From positions 680,711-744,710 of the forward strand of contig VWZF01003842.1 in the NCBI GenBank assembly GCA_013396755.1: DNA of 64,000 nt, written 5' to 3'. Below, piece after piece: positions 48,295 to 58,190 of this stretch. Numbering within the stretch: position 1 is the stretch's first letter; the number at the start of each line of letters is the position of its first letter. The notes under the pieces were generated by a model, which worked only from the letters and a program-made list of their open reading frames with translations, was not told the DNA's origin and did not search any database. A program made the translations under genes and the position numbers. The DNA is from Sclerurus mexicanus (taxonomy: Eukaryota > Chordata > Aves > Passeriformes > Furnariidae).

Positions 48295-51200
48295 TCAGGA
48301 ACCCAGGCAGCAGAGCCATAACCTTAATTTTCAGCCGTGCCTTGTCACAGCCTTGGCCTGATACACTACTCACAAGAGGAGAGTCACAAATAACTCTTCA
48401 CTCTCCTAAACAGAATAGCTCCAGGGGGTGGGGGGAGGACACAAGCTGAAAGTAAATGTATATAAAAAGGTAAGGTAGGTGGTAAGCTGCAGATCCTACA
48501 TTACAGATCCGTACCCTGCTGTTTTTGCAGTCAAGTATCTTAGAATAACAGTACTGAGAACGACAGTGTTACATCAGGAATATCGGTCAAGACAATATTT
48601 CCTGGCAATTGTTTGAGAAATGCTTTTCTCACAGCTAATTGCTCCCAAGAGGCTGTGTTTTCTCTGTTTTCAGAAGGAGAGCGATTAAGAAAGAAGGTTT
48701 TTAAACCTCTGCACCCTGCTGTGGGACAAAGAACTGTGGGGGGAAAAGGGAAAAAAAAAAAAGAAAGAAAAGAAAAAGGCACAACAGCTGTAATGTTCTA
48801 TGAAATGATTTTGTTCTGTTCCCTTGCCGGCGTGGTGGGTGCAATCATCAGTTTGGCAGAGACAAATACAGAAAAAGCCAGGCATTTTAGAGGCGGCCGA
48901 GCTGCAGGAGTCCCACATTGCCATCTAGCGACACGGGCTCCGGGAAAGCCAAACCTCGGTGCCTGCCGCTGGGCAGCGGGCAGCTACCTGCACAGGGGGC
49001 CCCCTCTCCCTCCTGTGCCTTACAGCCAAGCTCGACTATAGCAGACAGGTGTAGGAAGGCAAGGGGGAAAGGGAAAAATTCCACCAAGAGGAAGTTTATG
49101 GCAAACCTGGCTTTGCTGGGAAAAGGTGGTGTTTACACGGAGGCCCACAGATTCTCGTCTTCCATTGCTGCTGCTGCACACAAAGCTACTGCAGCTTCGG
49201 TATCTTCTGCAATTGTCGTATGGGTGTCTGTGGCAAAATGATGAGCTTGGTGGGAACCGTGAGCACTACCTTGTCCCAGGGAGACAGGCCTGAATCTAGA
49301 CCTGATGCCCTGTCCCCGGTCATGTTGGACCAAACCCCTCAGTACCTGTGTGCCCAGGTGCTATCCTGCAGTGCCAGCCCTGAAAATCTGACTCCACTAT
49401 GTGTCTCTGCAATGAGACATTTCACTTGTATTCCAAAAAGAATACAAACCTTAACCTTTTAACACTTTAAAAAAGAAAAGCCAAAATGCTAAGCCCTTAG
49501 ACAGCAAAAGGCAGGCACTTGATTCTTAGGAAGACACCCACAAAGGGCAGTGAATGAATTCTTTTGCACGACCTTCACACAGCAAGTTAAAAAGAAAAAA
49601 GAGCTTTGGTGTATAGGAATTCTGACATTTCATGAAAGATGTTAAACTGGAAGATCCTGGCTGCAGCAGACTTATATTTACTCAGAAAACCAAAACACTC
49701 CCAGTGCTTGAACTCTCCCAGAAGAGACCATCATTTTGGGAAGCAATGGAAGAAGCCTTGCATCAGGCATCCATGACTCCCAATAAAGCTCTGCTTCGTG
49801 GCATGTGCACTTCCCACTGGAAATACATGACAGTCTCACACCTTAGGGGCAATGAAAGGTCATTAGCAGCAGACTGTATTGGCTCTGGTGCAAAGGACGG
49901 TATGTCTAGGCAATTATTAGCTGTCTCTTTGGTCCCTGAGTCCTGTGAAGCTTCACAAGAGCACAGCTGTATTGCATCTGCAGCGATGTCAATAAGGATG
50001 ATATTCTTTGATACTAGCAAAAATAATGTGATCTTCTAAGAAAAAAGAAAAATGCAGTTAAGTTTCTCCAAATGAAAATAATCTATGCTGCTCCAGAAAG
50101 CTACTCTTACAGTAGCATTTCTTCAAAACTCCAGTGATGGCCTCTACAAATTCTTTGTTGACTATGAATACTGTGAGGACCTACAAATACTTTGAATTTA
50201 CAAAACTACTCCTGCATCAATCAACAACAAAGCTTGTGTTGTCATCCCCTAAGACCAAGTCCACATCACCTGCAACATTATCAGGAGCTGGGGAGGCAGA
50301 ATTTGAACAGTAGAATTTTAAAAAAAGGAAATGCCATAAAGGATCCCGAGTCAGCCATTGGTGGTTCTGTCAGACTGCAATCTCTTTCTTTTTTAAATTT
50401 TCTTTAAAATTATGAGAATACTATTTTTCTTGAAAGTGTGCTGCCCAAGGTAGGAGACATCCATCTGTGAAAAGATCTAAAGTCTAATGACAAATACTGT
50501 CAGGCTTGCTGAAAATCTTTGAGGGCAATACAGCACACTCTTCCTGACCTTGTCAGTTGGGACAAGGTCCTGACACCATCCTGAAAACAACCAAAACAAA
50601 GGGGAGGATTCTACACAGGAGCTGATTTTTTAACCCTGCTTCCCATTTTGTGACATAAAGCATGGGGAGAGCACTGCCCCAGTATCAATACATTCCATCC
50701 GAGGGGCTCTGTGCCCTTTAGAAAATCAATATAACTTATGAGCACTTACTTCCATGACTGCCCAGAGAAGCCAAAGTGCCCAAGTGGTTAGCCCAAGCTT
50801 CCACTAAGAACCAGATGGTCCATTGGTTCTAGAGGGCGGCAGGACACATCAGTCTGATATCAGACTTTCTGAATATATGGCTACCACATATCCAGCTCCC
50901 ACCAGGCAGAAGCTTTCCAGAAACCGTCTCCAAAGTAGAAAAAGGACAGAGCTGTTCTGGTCAACAGATAACATCTGCTCTAACCACCAAGACTTTGAGG
51001 GTCAAAATCAGGTTTTAGAAGGCTGCAATGTTTTTAAGGATGGGGCAGCTGTCCAAAACTGGGCTACAACTTCCTCTCTGTAAAGTGTCTGCCCAGTTTT
51101 CAACCATTTTATCAGGATGTCATGTATTCATAGGTTGTAACCCAACATCTAGAATGGACACTGACTCACTGCATTGCCTTCTAAGCTATTTCTCTCACTT

Positions 51201-52290
51201 ATGCCTGCTTAATACTTATGATGCATCCTAATTGCATGATGGCGTCACAAAATTTCAAGCACTATGGTGTGGGCTCATTACTAAGCTTTGACTGAACAGT
51301 CAGAGTTCCTTTTAAAGTTACTATCCAACAGCAAGCTAGATTTCTGAAAGATTGCTTCTTACATTTACAATGCAGAAGGCACTTATGAACTGCAGGACTG
51401 CCAGCAGAGCAATTAACCCAGTGCTCAGTAGCTCATGTTCCTTGATTTCAGCTGGGGGAGGAGTTGTGCTTCAAATTTATTCAGTTATAGAAAATGTCTT
51501 TAATACTTTTTTCTTTTGGTAAGTTTCATGATTTATAAGCAGGTCTATGGTTGGTTGAGGTCTGATTTTTCCTGATTACACTAGTAACTACCACTGATTA
51601 GCCAACCACTCTAAAATTACTGTGACGTAGAAAAGCAGCAAGCTTTAGAGCTTCACACATAATTCAGGTAAAACACCCACCAAATGACTACCAAAACAAT
51701 TGTACTATCCTGAACCTTACCTTCTCCCTTCCCGTGTCACTGTCCCAATGTCCTGCTCTTGATTGCTTAGGTTTCCATGAGGAAAGGACCATGCAGAGTA
51801 AATTACAGGATCAGGACCGCAGGCTGTGAGCTTGCAGAAGCAGAGACTTCATCTTGACAGATTCTTCAGAGTGCCACATACACCTCTGCTGATACAGAAG
51901 TAATAATAATAACTTCATGCTAAGAATTCTGCCAGGGCCAATGGCCAGTAAATAACATCCCTACAAAGAAGTAAAAAAGGGCCCTTAGTTGTGTCAGACT
52001 TCTAACATAAGCCAAGGAATCTGATGTTAAAGCTCAAAACTTTAGATGAACAGATAAAAACAAATGAAACATAAATCAAATAGCAACCTCTCATGATTAT
52101 GCAAATCCAGGTGAGTGTTATTATCTTAAACATTCCAACTAGATGGAGGCTGTAACCTGAGGTCAAATGGAGCTTCTCTTTATAAAGGCAAAAACTTCCA
52201 CCTCCTCTATTCTAGGAGCTGGTAGTCTTCATCAAGGTAACACACAGGACATTATACCAGGTCCATGTGTGGTGAAAGTAAATTTCCATC
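48295..52290. other. Intergenic sequence without recognisable gene
   Basis: The sequence contains a G-rich run near 48424-48438, an A-rich tract at about 48749-48777 and a smaller CpG-rich patch at 48893-48990 with a CTCF-like motif. The open frame 49632-50039 (plus, 135 codons) is not recognisable. POU octamer ATGCAAAT lies at about 52098. Confidence 0.5.
48919..48932 (-). promoter_or_regulatory. Candidate CTCF core motif in CpG patch
   Basis: TGCCATCTAGCGAC on the plus strand resembles the reverse complement of the CTCF core. It lies in a short CpG-containing patch. Occupancy is unknown. Confidence 0.3.
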
Positions 52291-52299
52291 AAAACCAGA

Positions 52300-52530
52300 C
52301 TGTTCCCACCAATAATGAGATACTGCTATGAATTGATTAGGCGTGTACTATCAATTAAAGACAACAGAGGAGAGTTTCTCAAAGAACATGCTTGCTCAAG
52401 AATCCCTTTTCTCCATTTCTCCATTTAATTAGTCATTGCATTATAATTAACAAACTCATGCAATAATCATTGTCATTTTAATCATCAAAGCTGAATGTAC
52501 ATTCTTTCTCATTAAATAATATTAAATACA
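52300..52530. promoter_or_regulatory. Candidate AT-rich enhancer with clustered TAAT motifs
   Basis: The block contains TTGATTAGGC, ATCAATTAAAG, TTTAATTAGTCATTGC, TTATAATTAAC, GCAATAATCATTGTC, TTTTAATCATC and CATTAAATAATATTAAAT. The number of ATTA/TAAT cores in 230 bases is high even for AT-rich DNA, and there is no simple repeat. I infer a possible homeodomain-responsive element. Confidence 0.3.
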
Positions 52531-53359
52531 ACAAGAGATGTTAACCAGGTTGTTTCAGAGCTCCAGGAAATGCTCTTTTACATACATGCCGGAACAGGCA
52601 GATATTGTATTTTTACAGCAAATTTCTGTATCTTTCAGGCTATGTTACAGGGTGTAACACAGCCAGAGTGACCTAAGGAAGGAGGAAAAGCGTGGTTTGC
52701 TGAGACAGTATCTTTTATTAAACAACTTTCTCTAGATACTTGTCATGTTTTAAGCAGACTTTGAAGAATTTCTTACTAACAAGTTGAATGCTTGGAAAAA
52801 TGCTGATTGACAGCTACAAGGGTGGAAAATTTCCATTTAGTTGTATGGCATAAAGATACACTCTCCCCCTGCAAACACAGATGAGGAAGCAGAGAAAAAC
52901 CACTTCTGAGGTGTAGGAGTAGTTAAAGATTCGGTTTTGAGCCAGGGTGCCACTACAATACAAACAGCTGCCTCCAAGGCATGGGGGAGACCCCAACAGC
53001 AGTTCCCTTCATGTCAGCTGCAGGATCGCAACAGGGTGAGTAGATTTTGCCACCTTAAGCGGAAAGTCATTGAGCAATGGAAATGCATCCTTGTCACCAA
53101 CCTATAACATCTTGTCCCTTTATTTTTTCGGTTGGCTCTCCTCACATGGGCCACCACAGCCAGAGTCCAACTCCAGGCATTCTCAAGATGCAGATTTCAC
53201 TTCCACCCCTACTGCAGGTAACAGGTGCACTCCTTTCACTCCAGATATCAAAGCTCACCAAGAAAAAACACAGCTGGGCAAGGGAAAACTCTTTCATGTC
53301 TGGGAATCAGATTTGGTTGCATTTTGTTGCAGAGTTTAAGTTGTACAATGCAGCTGGCT

Positions 53360-53373
53360 TATATATATATATA
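53360..53373 (+). repeat. (TA)n microsatellite
   Basis: Seven uninterrupted TA units form a simple-sequence repeat. Confidence 0.85.
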
Positions 53374-53628
53374 CCTAGTTTTTGTTGAGGGATGGAGAGC
53401 AAAAGGGAAATCCTTCTAATCACAACAAATCAAATACACAGGATTAAAAAAGCCAAATTTAGGTATTATCGGTAGAAACACATGCCACTGCTGCCCCACT
53501 GAGCTTGTCTTATACAATGTACCAAATCTGTCTCAACAAAATGCTGCATTGCATCACATCACCAGACAGAAGGATTCTAAAAATCAGGATTTTGCAGGAT
53601 GAGCTTGCACAAAATGTGTGTGCAAAAC

Positions 53629-53642
53629 TGCCCTCTGCTGTT
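53629..53642 (-). promoter_or_regulatory. Candidate CTCF core motif
   Basis: The minus strand reads AACAGCAGAGGGCA, close to the CTCF core CCAGCAGAGGGCA. It lies about 1.6 kb beyond the distal TOMM20 poly(A) signal, a position where an insulator would make sense. Single matches remain weak evidence. Confidence 0.35.
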
Positions 53643-55249
53643 TAGATTAAGACCTGCTCAAATAAATGATTGCATGACCAAATCCGTTTTTAGCTATAAA
53701 GGTCCAAGATGCAGAGGCAGAAATATCTGACTTCATCTGTTTTCTGCCTCCATGCAAACTAGGAATTTCGTACATGAAAGCCACTCACAACTGCCTTGCA
53801 GCATGGACCATCCCAACAGATCTGCAGGTTGCAGCAACACTGTGCCAGCTGCAACACTCAGCTCTGTTCAGCAACTCTCCCACCGTGGGTGAGCACCACT
53901 AGACATCTTCTCACCCCAAAAATGAGCTGAGAACACCCTCAGGGTGCGAGGAAACTGATGCAATTGTGAGTGAGTGCTGCAAGAGACATGCATCTGTCAA
54001 CCCATTAAATCAAGGCCTCAGCTTTACAAAACAGGAGCAAAAACCATGTGCCTGGAGTCAAAAGCTTATGGCAGAGAGGCCTATAAGAGTTAAGGATTAT
54101 CGAGTTACAGCAATGAGTGGAAAACATGGTAGCAAGCTCATGAAAAGATGTCCAGTAAATACTCTGTAAAACTAGCCCCTAGTGTAGGGAAAGAAGAGAG
54201 AACCCGGATTTTCTTTTCAAGAACACAAAGAAATCAGTGAACTTGGAAAAAAACATCCATTATCTAGTGCCAGTACACTGGACAGTTTGGTACAGAAACA
54301 TCATGGCAGGGACAGCTGTTTTCTACGGTTTCATTCACATATTCATACACAGGATGTGGCAAATTCTGCCCTCTGAGAACAGCATCAGATGTCCACATCT
54401 TCTTCTTTGGAAAGTTCTAGTTTGGTACAAATGCAGAAAACAAGTACTGCTACCCACACCAGTTCAATTTCTGAAGTGCCTGTGATGAAAGCTAGCCCAG
54501 TCCTTGTGAATTAAGTGCAAGTTTCAGCTCTTTGCAAAACGCTTTTGGTCAGTGCATAAAGAAGACTGTAAGCTATGCTGGTCAGTGCAAACACACAAAC
54601 TGAAAACCAAACCAAAACTTGGGTACAACAAAAGCCTTGAAGAATATTTTTTTTCACATCAGCCCTTTTTATACTCATACATTTAAAACACAGAAGCATG
54701 GGTGTACAGTACAACATGCCTTTGAAACAATCACTGAAAGCACTTAGTGACCACTTCAAAGGTTCCCTTGATGTTTAACTCATGTTAACTGTAACACAAC
54801 AGTCATTTAGGGCCACTGTTCAGCCTAAGGGACTTTAAATACACCATCAACAGATGTACAAATGAAACTTTAGAAAGATTCTTCTGAGTGCATAAATAGC
54901 TGGAGCTTTACTTTGATGACGGCTGGCTGGCCTCCTACACACCAGGCCTGGGACTTCTCCATTTTTCAAGTTAAAGGCAAAGATATTGTCAGCCCCCAGG
55001 GAAAGGAAATTAGTGCCAGATGATTCAGTGTGTGCCTGATCACTCTGGTTTTGGATTTGATTCCTTTATCTAGAAAACTTAGTGGTGAGACATCAAAGAT
55101 AGTCCTGCATAATAATGAACCAGCAGGGTGTTTTTCCTACAAAAGCTGCCTGAGAAGCTCATAACTGATGATAGAAGACTTCCCAACATAAAACTAACAG
55201 ATCTCCCATATTCTTTATAAGAAAACCTTTCAGTGCTGAAAACAAGTGC

Positions 55250-55255
55250 TTTATT
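55250..55255 (-). terminator. Candidate distal TOMM20 poly(A) signal AATAAA
   Basis: A minus-strand AATAAA followed by U-rich sequence (gcacttgttttcag) lies 2.9 kb downstream of the stop. That fits the long-isoform 3' UTR length known for this gene. A single hexamer in AT-rich DNA can occur by chance, so this is only a candidate. Confidence 0.45.
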
Positions 55256-57779
55256 CTTGAAGAACTATAGAAGAGAAGGTGGCTCTTTCTGGGAGAAAGA
55301 CTAGTAGTTTAACCTGCAGTAAAGTAAGATTACAGATGAAGATTAGCAGCTGTGAGCTCAGTAGCAGCAAACACAACTGGAATGGCTCACTTTCACATCT
55401 TTTTAATTTGCACAGGTGAAAAGAAACACAGTACGAAGCGCAGCTAATGGTAACGGCATTGCTGCTGCTGCTGCAGCAACACCCATCGCCACCACCACGT
55501 TTCTGGTGACCTGTACTTTGCTTGTGTCTGAAACATCTGTGGGCTGTGCATGCAGCTACACCACTGTCAGCCCACCACTGTTGGAGAAACAACAGATTCC
55601 CATTCCAGACAATCTATCCCAAGTCTTCACAGTTTGTAAGGTATTAGCTTCACTGGGAGATTTGGAGGGGGAAAAATTCAAGTCTTGTTAAAAGGATTCA
55701 TCATTCCCGCTCTATTAGCCAAGGCACTCAAAGCAGCTATCAGAGGTTGCTCAAGCATAGTAACTAATCAGATACTTCTGGGTTATCAAGTATGATAATA
55801 AATTTGCATTTAAGGCTACATTTAAACTGTGCTATCTAAAATTTTGTTTGCATCTAATTTTGCAGGATCGAGAGCTAAAAAGGGTTAGAGCAGTATGTGC
55901 ATCTGTGATGCTTATTAAAGCAAATAACATTTATAGACACAATCAGACTATCACCAAGCCTTCCATCAAATCAGAATTGACACAGGTTTCCTAAGACACA
56001 CCTAGTTCAGGGGAGCTTTGCTATAACCTAAAATGTGACTTTAAATTGTTATTGTAACACAAGAGTGTAGAAAATTGGTCAGGTTTGAAGGAAGGGCGCT
56101 ACTTTTGTCTTATCCTGTTTGAGTTTGTTTTGCAAGACAGGATGAAAGAGTTTGATTTACCTTAAAACAATGCTAAAAGGTGAACTAAAATGATATACTG
56201 AAGTGACCACTACTAGCAAGGACAGCAGGTAAATGTATTACAGTTCTGTCAACATAATCTCTGAATTTTTACTTTTATGCGTTAGAAGGGAAAAGAAAAA
56301 CTCCTCTAAATGCCTCACTAGAAACAGAACCTTCTGCAATTTCATATATTTTTATTAAGTGCAAAATAACTTTGTCCCTCTAAAATACATTAAAAGGAGA
56401 TCACCTCATTCATTGTCACCTGAAGAATATGGCTACTAAATTTTACTTTATGCTACCTGAACAATTCAAGCACAAAGATTAAACAACAACAGCTGTTCAA
56501 GAAATTTTTGTTCACAAAAGTCACTAACTTCAGTATATGTCACATTACAGAAGGATTCAATAGCACCTAAAATCTTTGGAAATCATGTTTTCAAAAGAGT
56601 GAGGGGGAAACATACCTTCCACAGCAAACCATCTAAGCACACTGACTCAGCAAGAGCCATTTCTACTCCCAAACTCAGCTGCTAGGTCTTGGACTGCTAG
56701 GTCACCATCAACTACCCACTTAACCTCTCAAAACTTCTGTGAGGCAAGTCCTGAACCATTGAGGAGAATCTGCCTTTACAGAAACTTACAGCAGGATGAA
56801 GCGAGGCAGAGACAGATGGGAATGTTGGCTAAAGTGCTCTCGAAGTACCTCACTTCTCCTTAGACTATGTCACCTAGTACCTACCTTACCATTAATTTAT
56901 CAGCATCATTAGTACAAACTGTCAGCTGGTCTGAAAGACTGATACCTCAAAGTATTCTCAAGCGAAAATCAGTCATCATGCCAAAAAGATAAAGCTACAT
57001 TTTTAATTGTTTCTTCTGACACCTGAGCACCAATAGCTCAAACCCAGAGAAGAGCAGAAGCCAATCTGTTCTGACATTTAGAAGATCCTATCCATGAAAA
57101 ACTTGCTTTCACATGCACACTTCTGCTACTCACTGGAGTCTGTGTATTATTTGCCTCCTTTTCACTGGCAGATAAAAATTCACCACACCACGCCAAACTC
57201 TTACAACATCCAATTCCATTAGCTTTAACTAAATTATTTACCCCAGGGATATCATTGTCTTACCTTATCAGTGCAATTTTTTTCTTAAGGCAAATGCCTT
57301 AAAAGAACTGTTAACAACTATCTTCTATGGTCTTGAAGACTAGAGACTGAAATGTTAACTATCTTGCAAAGAAGTTTCAAGCTTTCAAAAAAACCCAAAC
57401 ACCTTTGGGCTCTTACAGCCTGCCCCAGGTTCAATTCCAAACAGCTTTGTTTCAGACACCTGCATTAACAGAGCTTTCATGTTTGCCAGATAGTTTTGAC
57501 TTGCATCACTTGTATGTGTTACTGTTCCTGACAAAAATGGATGTCATCCTTTCTGCAGCCACTCATCTATTACCACTGTGATTTGCTTGTCTTTATAAGG
57601 TGATCTGTTACTGTTTAAATGATCTTATGTTTATTTTCTAAGGAAATGACACAAGGTTTTAAACTTAATTCAAAGCATTGGAAGACCAGCCATAACACTA
57701 AAAATAAATTTTAATGTCATTTTTAGATCATTTGCTCTGACACCCAAATATTCTGAAATTTAAAGTAGTACTATAGGGA
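55250..57779 (-). other. TOMM20: Possible extended TOMM20 3' UTR
   Basis: Vertebrate TOMM20 mRNAs are known with long 3' UTRs of nearly 3 kb. This stretch is AT-rich with no defensible coding frame. It contains further minus-strand AATAAA hexamers at 56351-56356 and 55250-55255, the latter 2.9 kb past the stop. It may be the long 3' UTR isoform. It also contains a short GCT/CAG triplet run at 55461-55480. The extent is an inference from signal placement and the usual size in the family. Confidence 0.5.
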
Positions 57780-58145
57780 CACACAAGTGCAGATAAATCT
57801 TTATTGCCATAACTTTGTTTTTTCAAAAATGAGCATTGGGTTTTTAATAGGTTGTTGTTTTGCCTTTATATGTACAACATTACAGCTGTGTATTTTAATA
57901 ATAATGAAGTTAGTGATACTTTGATAACACAGTGTATTTATAAAATGAATTCTTATCAAAATACACTTTTCACTGGGATAATAAATAAAATCCTGCGAAA
58001 TCCACCTACACAAAGTTAATTTTAACTCTGGTAGAACCCGATGTGGTACACAGTCCATCAACTACTATGTTTGCCCCTTTATCCCCCTACTGATGCTCAT
58101 CTTCTGGGGTAAGAAAACTTTTTTTCCCCCCGTTGTGGTGTGACC
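57780..58145 (-). other. TOMM20: TOMM20 3' UTR, proximal form
   Basis: This is non-coding sequence directly downstream of the TOMM20 stop codon, running to just past the first good poly(A) signal at 57800-57805. It is AT-rich, and its only open frame of any length (minus strand, 57801-58061) has no recognisable protein. The end is inferred from the signal and the GU-rich sequence after it, not from transcript data. Confidence 0.7.
57800..57805 (-). terminator. Proximal TOMM20 poly(A) signal AATAAA
   Basis: On the minus strand a canonical AATAAA lies about 340 bases after the stop codon. It is followed within about 30 bases by GU-rich sequence (CTTGTGTGTCCC) of the kind bound by the CstF complex. 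This hexamer plus downstream element is the most convincing cleavage site near the gene. Confidence 0.7.
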
Positions 58146-58190
58146 TCATTCAACATCATCTTCAGCCAAGCACTGTGCACTTACAATTCT
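58146..58190 (-). CDS. TOMM20: TOMM20 coding exon 5, C-terminus and stop
   Basis: This last coding segment encodes residues 132-145 (RIVSAQCLAEDDVE) followed by a TGA stop at 58146-58148. The acceptor is cttcttacag. The acidic tail is characteristic of vertebrate TOM20. Cys138 replaces the Ser I recall in human. Downstream sequence on the minus strand is the 3' UTR. Confidence 0.96.
   Translation of the reverse strand, partial: RIVSAQCLAEDDVE

Larger units (their letters stand above)
52531..55249. other. Intergenic sequence downstream of TOMM20
   Basis: I recognise no gene. A (TA)n microsatellite lies at 53360-53373 and a good CTCF-like motif at 53629-53642. This stretch is where transcription from TOMM20 would terminate if the distal poly(A) signal is used. 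Confidence 0.5.

Noticed and set aside
55416..55691. Plus-strand frame with an alanine run
   Set aside because: The alanines come from a short GCT repeat in the probable TOMM20 3' UTR. Start context and homology are lacking.
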